Of a stretch of 64,000 bases of DNA, positions 45,380 to 54,263 are shown in pieces; position 1 is the first letter of the stretch, and the number at the start of each line of letters is the position of its first letter. The position numbers and the translations under genes are program-made. Origin of the DNA: JOPF136 sp963773835 (GTDB lineage Bacteria > Acidobacteriota > Terriglobia > Acidiferrales > UBA7541); the NCBI GenBank assembly GCA_963773835.1, contig CAVZCQ010000001.1:1-64000 (forward strand). Reading direction: 5' to 3'. Under the pieces are notes generated by a model. The model had not been told where the DNA came from. It worked only from the letters and a program-made list of their open reading frames with translations, and did not search any database.

Positions 45380-46147
45380 ACGGGGCAGCCTCAATCCTCT
45401 GCAGGAGTTCCGCTAGCCGAGCACGGCCGAAAGGGGCGCGCGACGGACATGCGCGCTGGGTTGGCTGGCCATTGGCTGGGCGCGAGGTTCGACATTTTTT
45501 CAACCACGGTGAAGATTTTTGGGTGGCCGCCGGGGCTATCCCGCCTTTCGAACTGCCAACCTGTCAGCAAGATCTCCGCGGATGTAGCCTTCCTGCGATG
45601 AAATTTCTTCTGAACCTTCACGTGGTGCAACGCTGGATGTGACTTGCGTCGCACTGATGCTTGCGAAATCCAGGCGAAGACCCACCGAATAGCTCGCCTG
45701 GAGCGCAGCGGCCTCCGGAATTACCTCAGACTATTCCCCATGATGAGAGCCTCCCGATGATGCCTGCCTATGCCCCGGGGGTAGACGGCATGTCCACTTT
45801 TTCCGCAGTGTTTTCCACTACTTAGCTACTGATTGCCCTCAGTACCAGAAGCCACAAAAGTGTCCCGTGTGGACTGCGAGGACCTGCCATGGGCGCGCCT
45901 GACCGGGGCGGAGGAAAAAAGGTGACCGGGGTCACCTTCAGGAGTGCGTGAGGCCACAGCCATTCCCACACAGGGAAGCCACACTGCGTCTTTACGGAAC
46001 ACGTCCAGCGAGGGGCAGAGGGACAGACGGAACCGAGGAGAAGATGGCGCTTCCCGCAACCGCCAGGTGTGTTGATGCTCCTCGCTCTGGGGAAGATCCG
46101 GGGGACGGGGCAGCGGGTTGCGCCTCCGAGTTTAGAGGGAGCGATAC
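45380..46147. other. 768-bp region upstream of the cytochrome operon
   Basis: No convincing gene. It contains the 20-bp perfect dyad at 45919-45938 and should hold the promoter for the 16-heme cytochrome gene. A short frame starting at 46044 behind GAGGAG is possible but unsupported. Confidence 0.35.
45919..45938. promoter_or_regulatory. 20-bp palindrome AAGGTGACC-GG-GGTCACCTT
   Basis: Perfect 9-bp arms with a 2-bp centre, about 210 bp before the first cytochrome gene. The size and symmetry suit a dimeric transcription factor of the Crp/Fnr or a similar helix-turn-helix family. The regulator is not encoded in the window. Confidence 0.5.
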
Positions 46148-47605
46148 GTGGGGAGAAAGCTATGCGACCGCGGTTTCGTGAGTGGGACGGTCGGAAAGTG
46201 GCTGATGGCGGGGTTGCTGGCGCTGTTTTGCGGTGCATCGGCCCGGGCAAACGTGCACCCGGTTCCGCTCGATAAGACCACGGATTCGGCCAAATGCCTG
46301 GAGTGCCACGGGGATAAAGCGAAAGGGAAGAGCGTGCATACGGCGATATCAACGGGATGCCTGAGTTGCCATGAGATTCGGGTGAACCGGGACGTGACGC
46401 GGGTGACGCTGATTCGAACAACTCCGGCAGCGCTGTGCTTCACCTGCCATGCGGACAAGAATCCGGCGGAACTCAAAGGGGTGGTGCACAAGCCCGGGGT
46501 ACGCGATTGCCTGAAGTGCCACGACCCGCATGCCAGCGACAATCCGAATCAACTGTTGAAGCCGGCTTCCGGCGGGCCGCAAGAGAATCTGTGCCTGGAA
46601 TGCCATGCCATCGGCGCGAACACGCAGGAAAAGGGCAGCCGCCACGCGGCCCTGGATGCGGGTTGCGACAGCTGCCATGTGAGCCACAAGAGCGGGGCCT
46701 CGAGCGATATCGAGTTTACGAAGCATTTGAAGAAGGACCCGCCGGCGCTCTGCCTGGACTGTCATGACCCGAAGGATGCGGACCTGGCAAAGGCCCACCA
46801 GGGCCAGCCATTCGAGAAGGCGAACTGTGTGAGCTGCCACAACCCGCACGAGTCCGCCCAGCCGAAATTGATGCAGGCCTTTGTGCACCCACCGTTTGCG
46901 GACAAGCAGTGCGACGTGTGCCACGCGCCCGCGAAGGACGGAAAGGTGGTGCTGACGCAGGCCAGCAGCAAGGAACTGTGCGTCACTTGCCACGACGCAC
47001 AGGCGAAAGCGATCGAGACCGCAAAGGTGCAGCACCCCGGAGCGGTGGGAGATTGCATTGATTGCCACAATCCCCACGCCAGCCGGCAACCGGGCCTGCC
47101 GAAGACAAACAGCGTTGCCATCTGTCTTACCTGCCATACCGAGCAGGACGAGTTGCTGAAGACCAAGAAGGTACTCCATCAACCGGCGTTCCAGACGGGT
47201 TGCGCGACCTGCCATGAGCCGCACGGCGGAGAGAACACGCATCTGTTGCGGGCAAAAGATATCAACACGCTCTGCCTGGAATGCCACGGACCGGAGGCGC
47301 CGGAGCCGAAACAGGTGGAGAAGCAGCCCTCGATTGCGATCTTTGACGGCAGAGTGAAGCTGCCGGAAAACTATTTCAAAAAGGTGTTCATCCTGCCCTT
47401 GAAGTACGGAAGGGGACACCCGACAGCGGGGCACCCCGTTAGCAACACCATCAACATCAAGACCAAGACGCCGGTCGCGATGAACTGCCTGACCTGTCAC
47501 CAGCCGCACGCTTCCGCCAAGCCCGGACTGCTGGTGAAGGATCAGGAAGCGAACATGGCGTTTTGCAAGACCTGTCACGCGGAAGGGACGCTGGAACTGC
47601 GCTGA
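46148..47605 (+). CDS. Exported 16-heme cytochrome c
   Basis: The 485-residue protein has a signal peptide (WLMAGLLALFCGASARA) and 16 CXXCH heme-binding motifs, from CLECH near residue 51 to CKTCH near the C-terminus. Many are in pairs followed by NPH, DPH or EPH, the repeat style of decaheme/NrfB-like doubled CXXCH domains. GTG 46148 follows GAGGGAG; a start at the internal ATG of the signal peptide is possible. It is probably the periplasmic or surface electron-carrying component of the locus. Confidence 0.9.
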   Translation: MGRKLCDRGFVSGTVGKWLMAGLLALFCGASARANVHPVPLDKTTDSAKCLECHGDKAKGKSVHTAISTGCLSCHEIRVNRDVTRVTLIRTTPAALCFTCHADKNPAELKGVVHKPGVRDCLKCHDPHASDNPNQLLKPASGGPQENLCLECHAIGANTQEKGSRHAALDAGCDSCHVSHKSGASSDIEFTKHLKKDPPALCLDCHDPKDADLAKAHQGQPFEKANCVSCHNPHESAQPKLMQAFVHPPFADKQCDVCHAPAKDGKVVLTQASSKELCVTCHDAQAKAIETAKVQHPGAVGDCIDCHNPHASRQPGLPKTNSVAICLTCHTEQDELLKTKKVLHQPAFQTGCATCHEPHGGENTHLLRAKDINTLCLECHGPEAPEPKQVEKQPSIAIFDGRVKLPENYFKKVFILPLKYGRGHPTAGHPVSNTINIKTKTPVAMNCLTCHQPHASAKPGLLVKDQEANMAFCKTCHAEGTLELR

Positions 47606-47619
47606 GGGGAGAGGATGAA

Positions 47620-48909
47620 ATGACATTCCACCGCTCGAATTCGACGCCTTCCCGGATGACTCTCAGGCTCTTTGCGGCCCTGATGGCCTTGGGGCTGTGC
47701 GGAATTCCGGCCCAGGCGCAGAAGAACTCAAAGAAGAAGGGCAGTGCGACTGACCAGGCCCAGCAGCCACAGAGAATTGCATTCGATATCAGCAAGATCG
47801 TGTGGCCGAATCCGCCGGCGATCGCGCGCATCAAGTTTGAAAACATTTTGACCGGCCAACAAATCGACTGGGCCGGCTTGCAGAGCAAGCAAAAACCAAA
47901 GCAATCCTGGATGGATCGCCTGGCCGGAGCTCAGCCGGACGCGCAGGTCAAGGATGTGGCCAAGAAGGTCGGGTTCCAGTTGATCCGCGTGTATGGCGTG
48001 GCGGCGGATTCGAAAGGCAATATTTACGCCGCCGATCAGGCTGTGGGCGCGATTTTTATCTTTCCGAAAGCGGAGACCGAACAGTTCCACCTCATCAAGA
48101 ACGGCCAGGACGCGCACTTCGCCCTGATCAACGGCCTGGCCATCGACGACAACGACCGGCTCTTCGTGACGGATTTGAGATTGCGCCACGTGCTCGTCTT
48201 CAACGCGAAACACGAAGTCGAGGCTTCATTTGGCGCAGACACATTGGTGTCGCCGGCAGGGATCGCGCTGGATACGACGAACCGTTTTGCCTATGTGGTG
48301 GATACGCAGCAGGACCAGGTGTTGGTGTTCGATGCGGACACCTACAAGCTGCTGCGGCGGATTGGGACTGCAGGCAAAAAGCACACTCTGACCGGCCCGG
48401 GCGAGTTCTCCCTGCCTACCCACGTGGCCGTGGACCGGGAAGGAAACGTGTACGTCACGGATACGCTGAACAACCGCGTGGAAATCTTTGACGCCGATGG
48501 GAAATTCATCAGCGATTTCGGAAAGGCCGGGGATGGCCCCGGGCATTTTGCCCGGCCGAAGGGCATCGCGGTGGATTGCGACGGGCACGTCTGGGTGGCG
48601 GACGAAATCCAAAACCGGGTGCAGGTTTTCGACAAAGAAGGCCGGCTCCTAATCTATCTCGGGCAACTCGGCAATTTCCCCGGACAGTTTCAAGCCCTGT
48701 ATGGGATCGCCTATGACAAGCAGAACAACCGGATCATTACCAGCGAGCAGTTCCCCGGCCGCGTGCAAATTTTCCGTTATGTGACGGATGCGGAAGCAGC
48801 AGCAGAAAAAGTCCGCCGCGAGGCGGAGCAAGACAAGCCGGCGCCGAAGCCTGCAGGTTCGACGCCTGAGAAAGGCGGTGACTCGTCGCACAAAACGGCT
48901 CCACGGTGA
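47620..48909 (+). CDS. Exported NHL-repeat beta-propeller protein
   Basis: ATG 47620 lies 15 bp after the cytochrome stop. A signal peptide (LRLFAALMALGLCGIPAQA) precedes about six NHL repeats (for example GVAADSKGNIYAADQAVGAIFIF and HVAVDREGNVYVTDTLNNRVEIF, given in part). The C-terminal tail is Lys/Pro-rich. NHL propellers mediate protein contacts. Two of them alternate with cytochrome genes in this operon, which suggests a structural or docking role. Confidence 0.88.
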   Translation: MTFHRSNSTPSRMTLRLFAALMALGLCGIPAQAQKNSKKKGSATDQAQQPQRIAFDISKIVWPNPPAIARIKFENILTGQQIDWAGLQSKQKPKQSWMDRLAGAQPDAQVKDVAKKVGFQLIRVYGVAADSKGNIYAADQAVGAIFIFPKAETEQFHLIKNGQDAHFALINGLAIDDNDRLFVTDLRLRHVLVFNAKHEVEASFGADTLVSPAGIALDTTNRFAYVVDTQQDQVLVFDADTYKLLRRIGTAGKKHTLTGPGEFSLPTHVAVDREGNVYVTDTLNNRVEIFDADGKFISDFGKAGDGPGHFARPKGIAVDCDGHVWVADEIQNRVQVFDKEGRLLIYLGQLGNFPGQFQALYGIAYDKQNNRIITSEQFPGRVQIFRYVTDAEAAAEKVRREAEQDKPAPKPAGSTPEKGGDSSHKTAPR

Positions 48910-49050
48910 CGCGGGCCGGGTGCAATTCCCCGGCGCCTCAAGAGCAAAACGGGGACGAGCCTAGCGGCGCACCTATCGCTCAGCAATTCAAATCAGTAGT
49001 TCTCTAGGACTGGAAATGGAATTTCGAAACTCTAACCGGAGGTGGATGTA

Positions 49051-49980
49051 ATGAAACGAATAGCAGTAGTGCTAGTTCTGATCTTGGCCGTGGCCGGATA
49101 TGCCTCGGCCCAGATCACCAACCCGTCGGGAAGCCAAGACGTGCTGGGGGCGCACAACGTATACGGCCGTGGCTGCATCGCATGCCACGCGCCGCACAGC
49201 GGCGCACCCGGCAACGGCGGACCGGCCAGTGCCAACACTGGCAACCTCGCTCTCTGGGGCGAAGACCTGACCCCGCTGTACGGGCAGACGTTCGTCTTTG
49301 GAAACAGCGGCCGTGGGACTTACAGCATCACGATCCCGAACTACGGCACAACTGGGACCAACCCCATTGACCTATCCACCGGCCTGAGTGCCCACGACGG
49401 AACCTTCGTGGTTGCAGCCTGCCTGAGCTGCCACGATGGCAACATCGCCGTAGTGGGGATGATGAAGGGCAAGGCAGTGGAGAATGTAACCATCGGTGGC
49501 ACAAGCTTCAATCCTCCCACGCTGCTCGGGAACGACACCTCGACGCCCGGAAACTACCTCAACGACCACCCTGTGGGTCCCCAAGCCACGATTAGTTGCG
49601 GCGGCTCGCACGACTGGGACTGCACGCCGAACGCAGACGGTAAAGGCTCCATCGGTTTCACTGGGCCAAACGGCAAGGCCTTTATCGCCAACTACTTCGA
49701 CGTGACCAAAACGGGGCCAATCGCAAATCTGGTAAAGGTGGCCGGGGTCGACGCCAAGGGCAACAGCCTGTCGTGGGTTACCTGCACGACTTGCCACGAC
49801 CAACACGACATGACCTATTTCAACACGGGCACGGCCATCAAGCCGACCCATTTCTTCGTCCGCGGCTGGTACGACCCAGGAAACAACCTCACCAGCAACA
49901 GCGCGGCACAGTTCTGCCGCACCTGCCATGGCGGCGAATCGAACGAGTCGAACGGCCAAATGAGCGTACCGACGCAATAA
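49051..49980 (+). CDS. Exported tetraheme cytochrome c
   Basis: ATG 49051 follows GGAGG. A signal peptide (VVLVLILAVAGYASAQ) is followed by four CXXCH motifs (CIACH, CLSCH, CTTCH and CRTCH) widely spaced over 309 residues. The segment after the first motif (APHSGAPG) resembles the start of the 12-heme protein at 54260, which has APHSGVGG, so the two are probably homologous. Confidence 0.88.
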   Translation: MKRIAVVLVLILAVAGYASAQITNPSGSQDVLGAHNVYGRGCIACHAPHSGAPGNGGPASANTGNLALWGEDLTPLYGQTFVFGNSGRGTYSITIPNYGTTGTNPIDLSTGLSAHDGTFVVAACLSCHDGNIAVVGMMKGKAVENVTIGGTSFNPPTLLGNDTSTPGNYLNDHPVGPQATISCGGSHDWDCTPNADGKGSIGFTGPNGKAFIANYFDVTKTGPIANLVKVAGVDAKGNSLSWVTCTTCHDQHDMTYFNTGTAIKPTHFFVRGWYDPGNNLTSNSAAQFCRTCHGGESNESNGQMSVPTQ

Positions 49981-50098
49981 CCTCCTTCCTTTCGGGGGGA
50001 GGACTCTTTCCTCCCCCCGGGGGAAGCAGTCTGCAAGGCCGCTCCGGCGGCGGCAGTCAGCACCCAGAATCAGAATCGAGCAGGAAATGAGAGGGAAC

Positions 50099-51187
50099 AT
50101 GAACCGCAACAGAGCAAGCCTCACCCGAATTCTGGCAGTGACATTGATGCTGGTAGCGGGGCTGCTTCTGGCAGCGGCTTTGCCGGCGCAAGGGCAAACT
50201 CGAGAAATACACCCCGTGAATCTGGCGCCGGCGGCAACCGGAGGCAACGCAGTGCAACGAGGGGCCAAGCCGGTCGCGCGCGTCAATGGGGCCGTGCTCA
50301 GCGACGTGGACTTACTCCGCGAGATGTACGCCATATTTCCCTACGCCAAGCAGCACAACGGAACATTCCCGCGCGCGATGGAGGCGGACATTCGCCGCGG
50401 CGCGCTGAAGATGATCGAGTTCGAGGAACTGGTGTACCAGGAAGCCAAACGGCGGCAGATGACCATCGCACCCGAGCGATTGGCGAGGGCGGAAAAGCAG
50501 TTCCGGGCGCACTTTGCCAGCGACCAAGAATTTCTGGAATTCTTGCAGGCGGAAACTAACGGCTCCCTTCCCTCGCTGCGCACGAAGATCGAGCGGTCAC
50601 TGCTGATTGACGAATTCCTGAAACGAGACGTCGCTGACAAAGCTGAGGTTTCGCTGGCGGAAGCCAGGGCCTTCTATCTGAAGAATCCCGAGCGATTCAA
50701 GAAGCCCGAGTCTTACGCCCTGCAAACGATCACCATCATGCCCCCCGTGCGGCCCACTCCCAAGCAGCCAACCCCGCCGCGGCCCACACTCACGCAGTGG
50801 ATACAAATGAAGGCCCGCGCTGAAGACGCCTTGCGGCAGGCCAAGGCCACCAAGACCCAAGAAGAGTTCGGAATTCTTGCCGAGAGGATTTCGGAGGACG
50901 ATTACCGCGTGATGATGGGAGACCACAAGGCCAAGAATGCAAAAGAATTGCCGCCGGAACTCCTCCAGGCCGCCACGAAAATGAAAGTGGGACAAGTCAG
51001 CGATCTGCTCGAAGTGGATGGGGCTTTCACCATTATCCGCTTGAATGCCCACACTCCCGCGCGGATGCAGAAATTCAGTGAAGTGGAGACAACGCTGCGG
51101 GCCGACTTGCGCCAGCGGAAGACGGAAGCGCTACGTCACGAACTGGATGCGAAGCTGAGGAAGAACGCAAAGATCGAGGAGTTGTAG
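50099..51187 (+). CDS. SurA-like peptidyl-prolyl isomerase
   Basis: The chain of about 362 residues has a signal peptide, a SurA N-like helical domain (ARVNGAVLSDVDLLREM to LLIDEFLKRDV) and a parvulin-like domain (KARAEDALRQAKATKTQEEF, LPPELLQAATKMKVGQVSDL). ATG 50099 follows GAGGG. It is directly upstream of the beta-barrel gene (8 bp), so it is likely a dedicated periplasmic chaperone for that barrel or for the cytochromes. Confidence 0.85.
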   Translation: MNRNRASLTRILAVTLMLVAGLLLAAALPAQGQTREIHPVNLAPAATGGNAVQRGAKPVARVNGAVLSDVDLLREMYAIFPYAKQHNGTFPRAMEADIRRGALKMIEFEELVYQEAKRRQMTIAPERLARAEKQFRAHFASDQEFLEFLQAETNGSLPSLRTKIERSLLIDEFLKRDVADKAEVSLAEARAFYLKNPERFKKPESYALQTITIMPPVRPTPKQPTPPRPTLTQWIQMKARAEDALRQAKATKTQEEFGILAERISEDDYRVMMGDHKAKNAKELPPELLQAATKMKVGQVSDLLEVDGAFTIIRLNAHTPARMQKFSEVETTLRADLRQRKTEALRHELDAKLRKNAKIEEL

Positions 51188-51195
51188 GCGAATGT

Positions 51196-53067
51196 ATGTC
51201 TCAACTGTTCCGACCTCGAGCAATTGGCCCAGTGCTGGCCGGGCTGCTCATCTGCAGCGCGCCGCTGCGCGCCCAGGTGCAAGTGGGGAGTGAGACGCAG
51301 CTCAATTTGAATGGCAATATCAGCGCCGGGTACTCGGGCAGCATGTCGAACGAGGGCCCGGACAGTCACGGTCTGGCTTTTGGCGGCATGGGGAATCTCA
51401 GCGGCTCCTTTCACAGTCCCCAGTTCCTTTCGTTTGACGTCGCGCCCTTCTTCAATCAATCGCGCAACAACTCCAGCTACCAATCCATCACCGACAGTTC
51501 GGGGGTAATCGCCAGCGCGAATATTTTTTCGGGAAGCCAGTTCCCCGGCTATTTCAATTTCTCGAAGATCTACAACAGCGAATCCACCTATTCGCTCCCG
51601 GGAATCGCCAATTACGCCACCAATGGCAACAGCCAGACATTTGGAGTGGGCTGGTCCGCCAACGTCAGGAATCTTCCCACTCTCACCTTCGGCTATCAGC
51701 AGGGAAGCAACGACTACTCGCTGTATGGCACCCAGGAGGACAGTTTCAGCGGTTTCCACTCGGTCTTTGCGAACACTAATTACACTGTGGACGGATTCCA
51801 CCTGAGCGGGGGGATTCACTACTCGAACACAAGCTCCCTCTTCCCGCAAATTGCGGCTGGGGAGCCGAGCGAAAAGGCAAGTTCGGACAGCACCACATAC
51901 ACCTTGAACATGGGCCGGAGCTTGCCCTTGAGTGGCAGCACCTGGGTCAACTTTACGAGAAACACCACCGGGTATGATTCGCTCGGGATGAGCAGTTCCG
52001 AAACATCGGACCTTTTGAGCGGAGGAGTGTCCCTCAGGCCGACAGAGAAATTGACGACACAGTTCAGTATGGATTACAACGACAATCTCGCCGGAACGAT
52101 TGTCCAGTCGGTGAATGCTTCGGGGGCGATCGTGCCCGTGGCTTTTCCCGAGGGGCCCTCGCATTCCTGGGGTTTGTTCGGGGGGGCACAGTACACGATT
52201 CTTCAGGGCTTGCTTGTTTCCGGGAGCATCTCGCACCGGCAGCAACTCTTCCTTGGCGCCGCCTATGATTCAACCGCGTATAGCGGGTCTGTGAATTACG
52301 GGCATAACCTGCTGGGCGGGCAGCTCTCGGCCGGGGCCACGGTGAACCACAGTTCCTATGGGACCAGCGGCGAGTCCATGCTGGGATTGCTGAGCAGCGT
52401 GCTCTACACCCGCAGAATTGGCGCATGGAGCGTGAGCGGTTCCTTCGGCTATTCACGAAATGTGCAGACCTTTCTGATCGCCTATACGAGCTCGGGGTAT
52501 AGCTATTCCAGCTCTGTGAGCCGCCGCATCGGCAGGCTGAATTGGAATGGTTCGGCGAGCGGGTCCAAAAGCGTGCTGAGCCAGGCGGAGGGCACCACAA
52601 ATTTTACGCAGGGGTACTCGACGGGACTTTCCGGCCGGTGGCTGGGTGCGAGCGCCGCATATTCCAAATCCAGCGGCAGCGGTCTGATCACGCCTACCGG
52701 TATCACCACCTTGCCTCCGGGGGTGCCGCCCACGCTGGTGCCCGCGATTCTGTACGGTGGCACGACCTACTCGGCAGGTGTGGGCAGCTCGCCCATCCGC
52801 GGACTCACCATCACGGGGACCTACGTGAACGCACGCAGCAGTACGGCAAATGGGCCGCTCTCCTCGAATAACAACACGGTGCCTGGCTTGCTTTTCTCGA
52901 ATAGCAAGACGGAGCAAGCGTACGTCTATTTGTACTACCGGTTCCGCAAGGTATATTTCAACGCGGGCTACAGCCGGTTGCTGCAAGGATTCAGCGCCAG
53001 TGGCGTGACCCCGACGTTGCTATCCACGTACTATTTCGGGGTATCCCGATGGTTCAAGGCCTTCTAG
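51196..53067 (+). CDS. Outer-membrane beta-barrel (putative electron-conduit porin)
   Basis: The 623-residue protein has a signal peptide (AGLLICSAPLRA). The mature chain has no cysteine and consists of alternating amphipathic strands with Gly/Ser/Tyr-rich turns to the end. The C-terminus RWFKAF ends in Phe, as the Bam-recognised beta-signal of outer-membrane proteins does. About 20 or more strands would fit, similar to MtrB/PioB-size barrels, though the N-terminal CXXC of MtrB is lacking. Flanked by cytochromes, it probably forms the membrane sheath of a porin-cytochrome complex. Confidence 0.8.
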   Translation: MSQLFRPRAIGPVLAGLLICSAPLRAQVQVGSETQLNLNGNISAGYSGSMSNEGPDSHGLAFGGMGNLSGSFHSPQFLSFDVAPFFNQSRNNSSYQSITDSSGVIASANIFSGSQFPGYFNFSKIYNSESTYSLPGIANYATNGNSQTFGVGWSANVRNLPTLTFGYQQGSNDYSLYGTQEDSFSGFHSVFANTNYTVDGFHLSGGIHYSNTSSLFPQIAAGEPSEKASSDSTTYTLNMGRSLPLSGSTWVNFTRNTTGYDSLGMSSSETSDLLSGGVSLRPTEKLTTQFSMDYNDNLAGTIVQSVNASGAIVPVAFPEGPSHSWGLFGGAQYTILQGLLVSGSISHRQQLFLGAAYDSTAYSGSVNYGHNLLGGQLSAGATVNHSSYGTSGESMLGLLSSVLYTRRIGAWSVSGSFGYSRNVQTFLIAYTSSGYSYSSSVSRRIGRLNWNGSASGSKSVLSQAEGTTNFTQGYSTGLSGRWLGASAAYSKSSGSGLITPTGITTLPPGVPPTLVPAILYGGTTYSAGVGSSPIRGLTITGTYVNARSSTANGPLSSNNNTVPGLLFSNSKTEQAYVYLYYRFRKVYFNAGYSRLLQGFSASGVTPTLLSTYYFGVSRWFKAF

Positions 53068-54263
53068 TGCCGTTCCGACTGATTGCGGGGAGGCTCCGGG
53101 CTAATCTTCTCCAACGAACGCGCGGGCCGCACGGTTTCTCGAGTTTGCTCTATGTAGTTGGAACGGCACGAGCACGAGGGCGGCGCAGCAGGAAAAGGAC
53201 CGGGCCCGCCCTGCTCATCGTTTTTCTTTTCCTGCCGCTCGTTCTCCCGGCTGCGCGGTTTCCCAACGATAAGAAGGCGACTACCGTCACCGTGCCCGTG
53301 CTGCTGCTGGATGGTGGGCGGAAGCTGATCTTTGAGGGCAGTCTCAGCACAGAGCGGGATATAAAAGCGAAGCGCGGCTTCTTCAAGAAAGTGTTGGATG
53401 TGATGGTCGGCGCCCCGGATGTGCACTTCATGGTTCGCCCCTTCAGCGTGGTCACGGATTCCCGGGGCCGCATCATCGTTACGGATCCCGGGGCCGGCGG
53501 AGTGCACATATTTGATCTAAAGGAGCAGAAGTACAAGTTCATTACGAGGAAGGAAAAGAGCAAAGAGGCCATGACCACGCCGCAGTGCGTGGCGGTGGAT
53601 GCCCAGGACAATATCTACGTGACGGATTCGGAGCTGGGCAAGATCTTCGTCTTTGAGCCCAGTGGAAAATTCAGCCGGGTAATTGGCAGCCTGAAGCGCG
53701 GGGAGGGCTACTTCAAGCACCCCACGGGCATTGCCGTGGATTCCGCGGCGCAGCGCATCTACGTCACGGACACCTGGCGGGACCAGGTATTCGTGATGGA
53801 TATGCAGGGAGGCGTCTTGCAGAAGATCGGGAAGAGCGGGTCGGGAGAGGGTGAGTTTAATTTCCCGACGGAATTGCGGCTGGACGGGCCCAATCTGGTG
53901 GTTCTGGACGCCATGAATTTTCGCGTGCAGGTGCTGGACCGCTCGGGAACATTCCAGTACGCGATTGGGAAACTGGGTGACGCCCGGGGAGATATGTTCC
54001 GGCCGAAAGGACTGGGCATTGACTCGGAAGGACATCTCTACATCCTTGAGGGACTGTCCGGGGTCGCGCAGGTGTTCGATCGCCAGGGGCAGTTGCTGTA
54101 CTACTTCGGAACGAAGGGAACGGGGTTCGGCGATTTTCAGTTGCCCACGGGATTGTTCATAGACCACGCGGACCACGTGTACGTGGTGGATTCCTATAAC
54201 CGCCGGGTGCAGATGTTCCGGTATTACGCGGTGGGCAAGCAGGCCGCGGGAGCAGCCCAATGA
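53049..54263 (+). CDS. Exported NHL-repeat beta-propeller protein, second copy
   Basis: The frame starts at ATG 53049, overlapping the barrel stop by 19 bp; a later start near the hydrophobic segment ALLIVFLFLPLVLPAARF is possible. About six NHL repeats follow (CVAVDAQDNIYVTDSELGKI, GIAVDSAAQRIYVTDTWRDQ, GLGIDSEGHLYILEGLSGVA). The stop overlaps the next cytochrome start (ATGA), which indicates tight co-translation. Confidence 0.87.
   Translation: MVQGLLVPFRLIAGRLRANLLQRTRGPHGFSSLLYVVGTARARGRRSRKRTGPALLIVFLFLPLVLPAARFPNDKKATTVTVPVLLLDGGRKLIFEGSLSTERDIKAKRGFFKKVLDVMVGAPDVHFMVRPFSVVTDSRGRIIVTDPGAGGVHIFDLKEQKYKFITRKEKSKEAMTTPQCVAVDAQDNIYVTDSELGKIFVFEPSGKFSRVIGSLKRGEGYFKHPTGIAVDSAAQRIYVTDTWRDQVFVMDMQGGVLQKIGKSGSGEGEFNFPTELRLDGPNLVVLDAMNFRVQVLDRSGTFQYAIGKLGDARGDMFRPKGLGIDSEGHLYILEGLSGVAQVFDRQGQLLYYFGTKGTGFGDFQLPTGLFIDHADHVYVVDSYNRRVQMFRYYAVGKQAAGAAQ

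Noticed and set aside
46349..47626. 425-codon minus-strand frame
   Set aside because: Antisense to the 16-heme cytochrome, whose 16 CXXCH motifs show the true strand.
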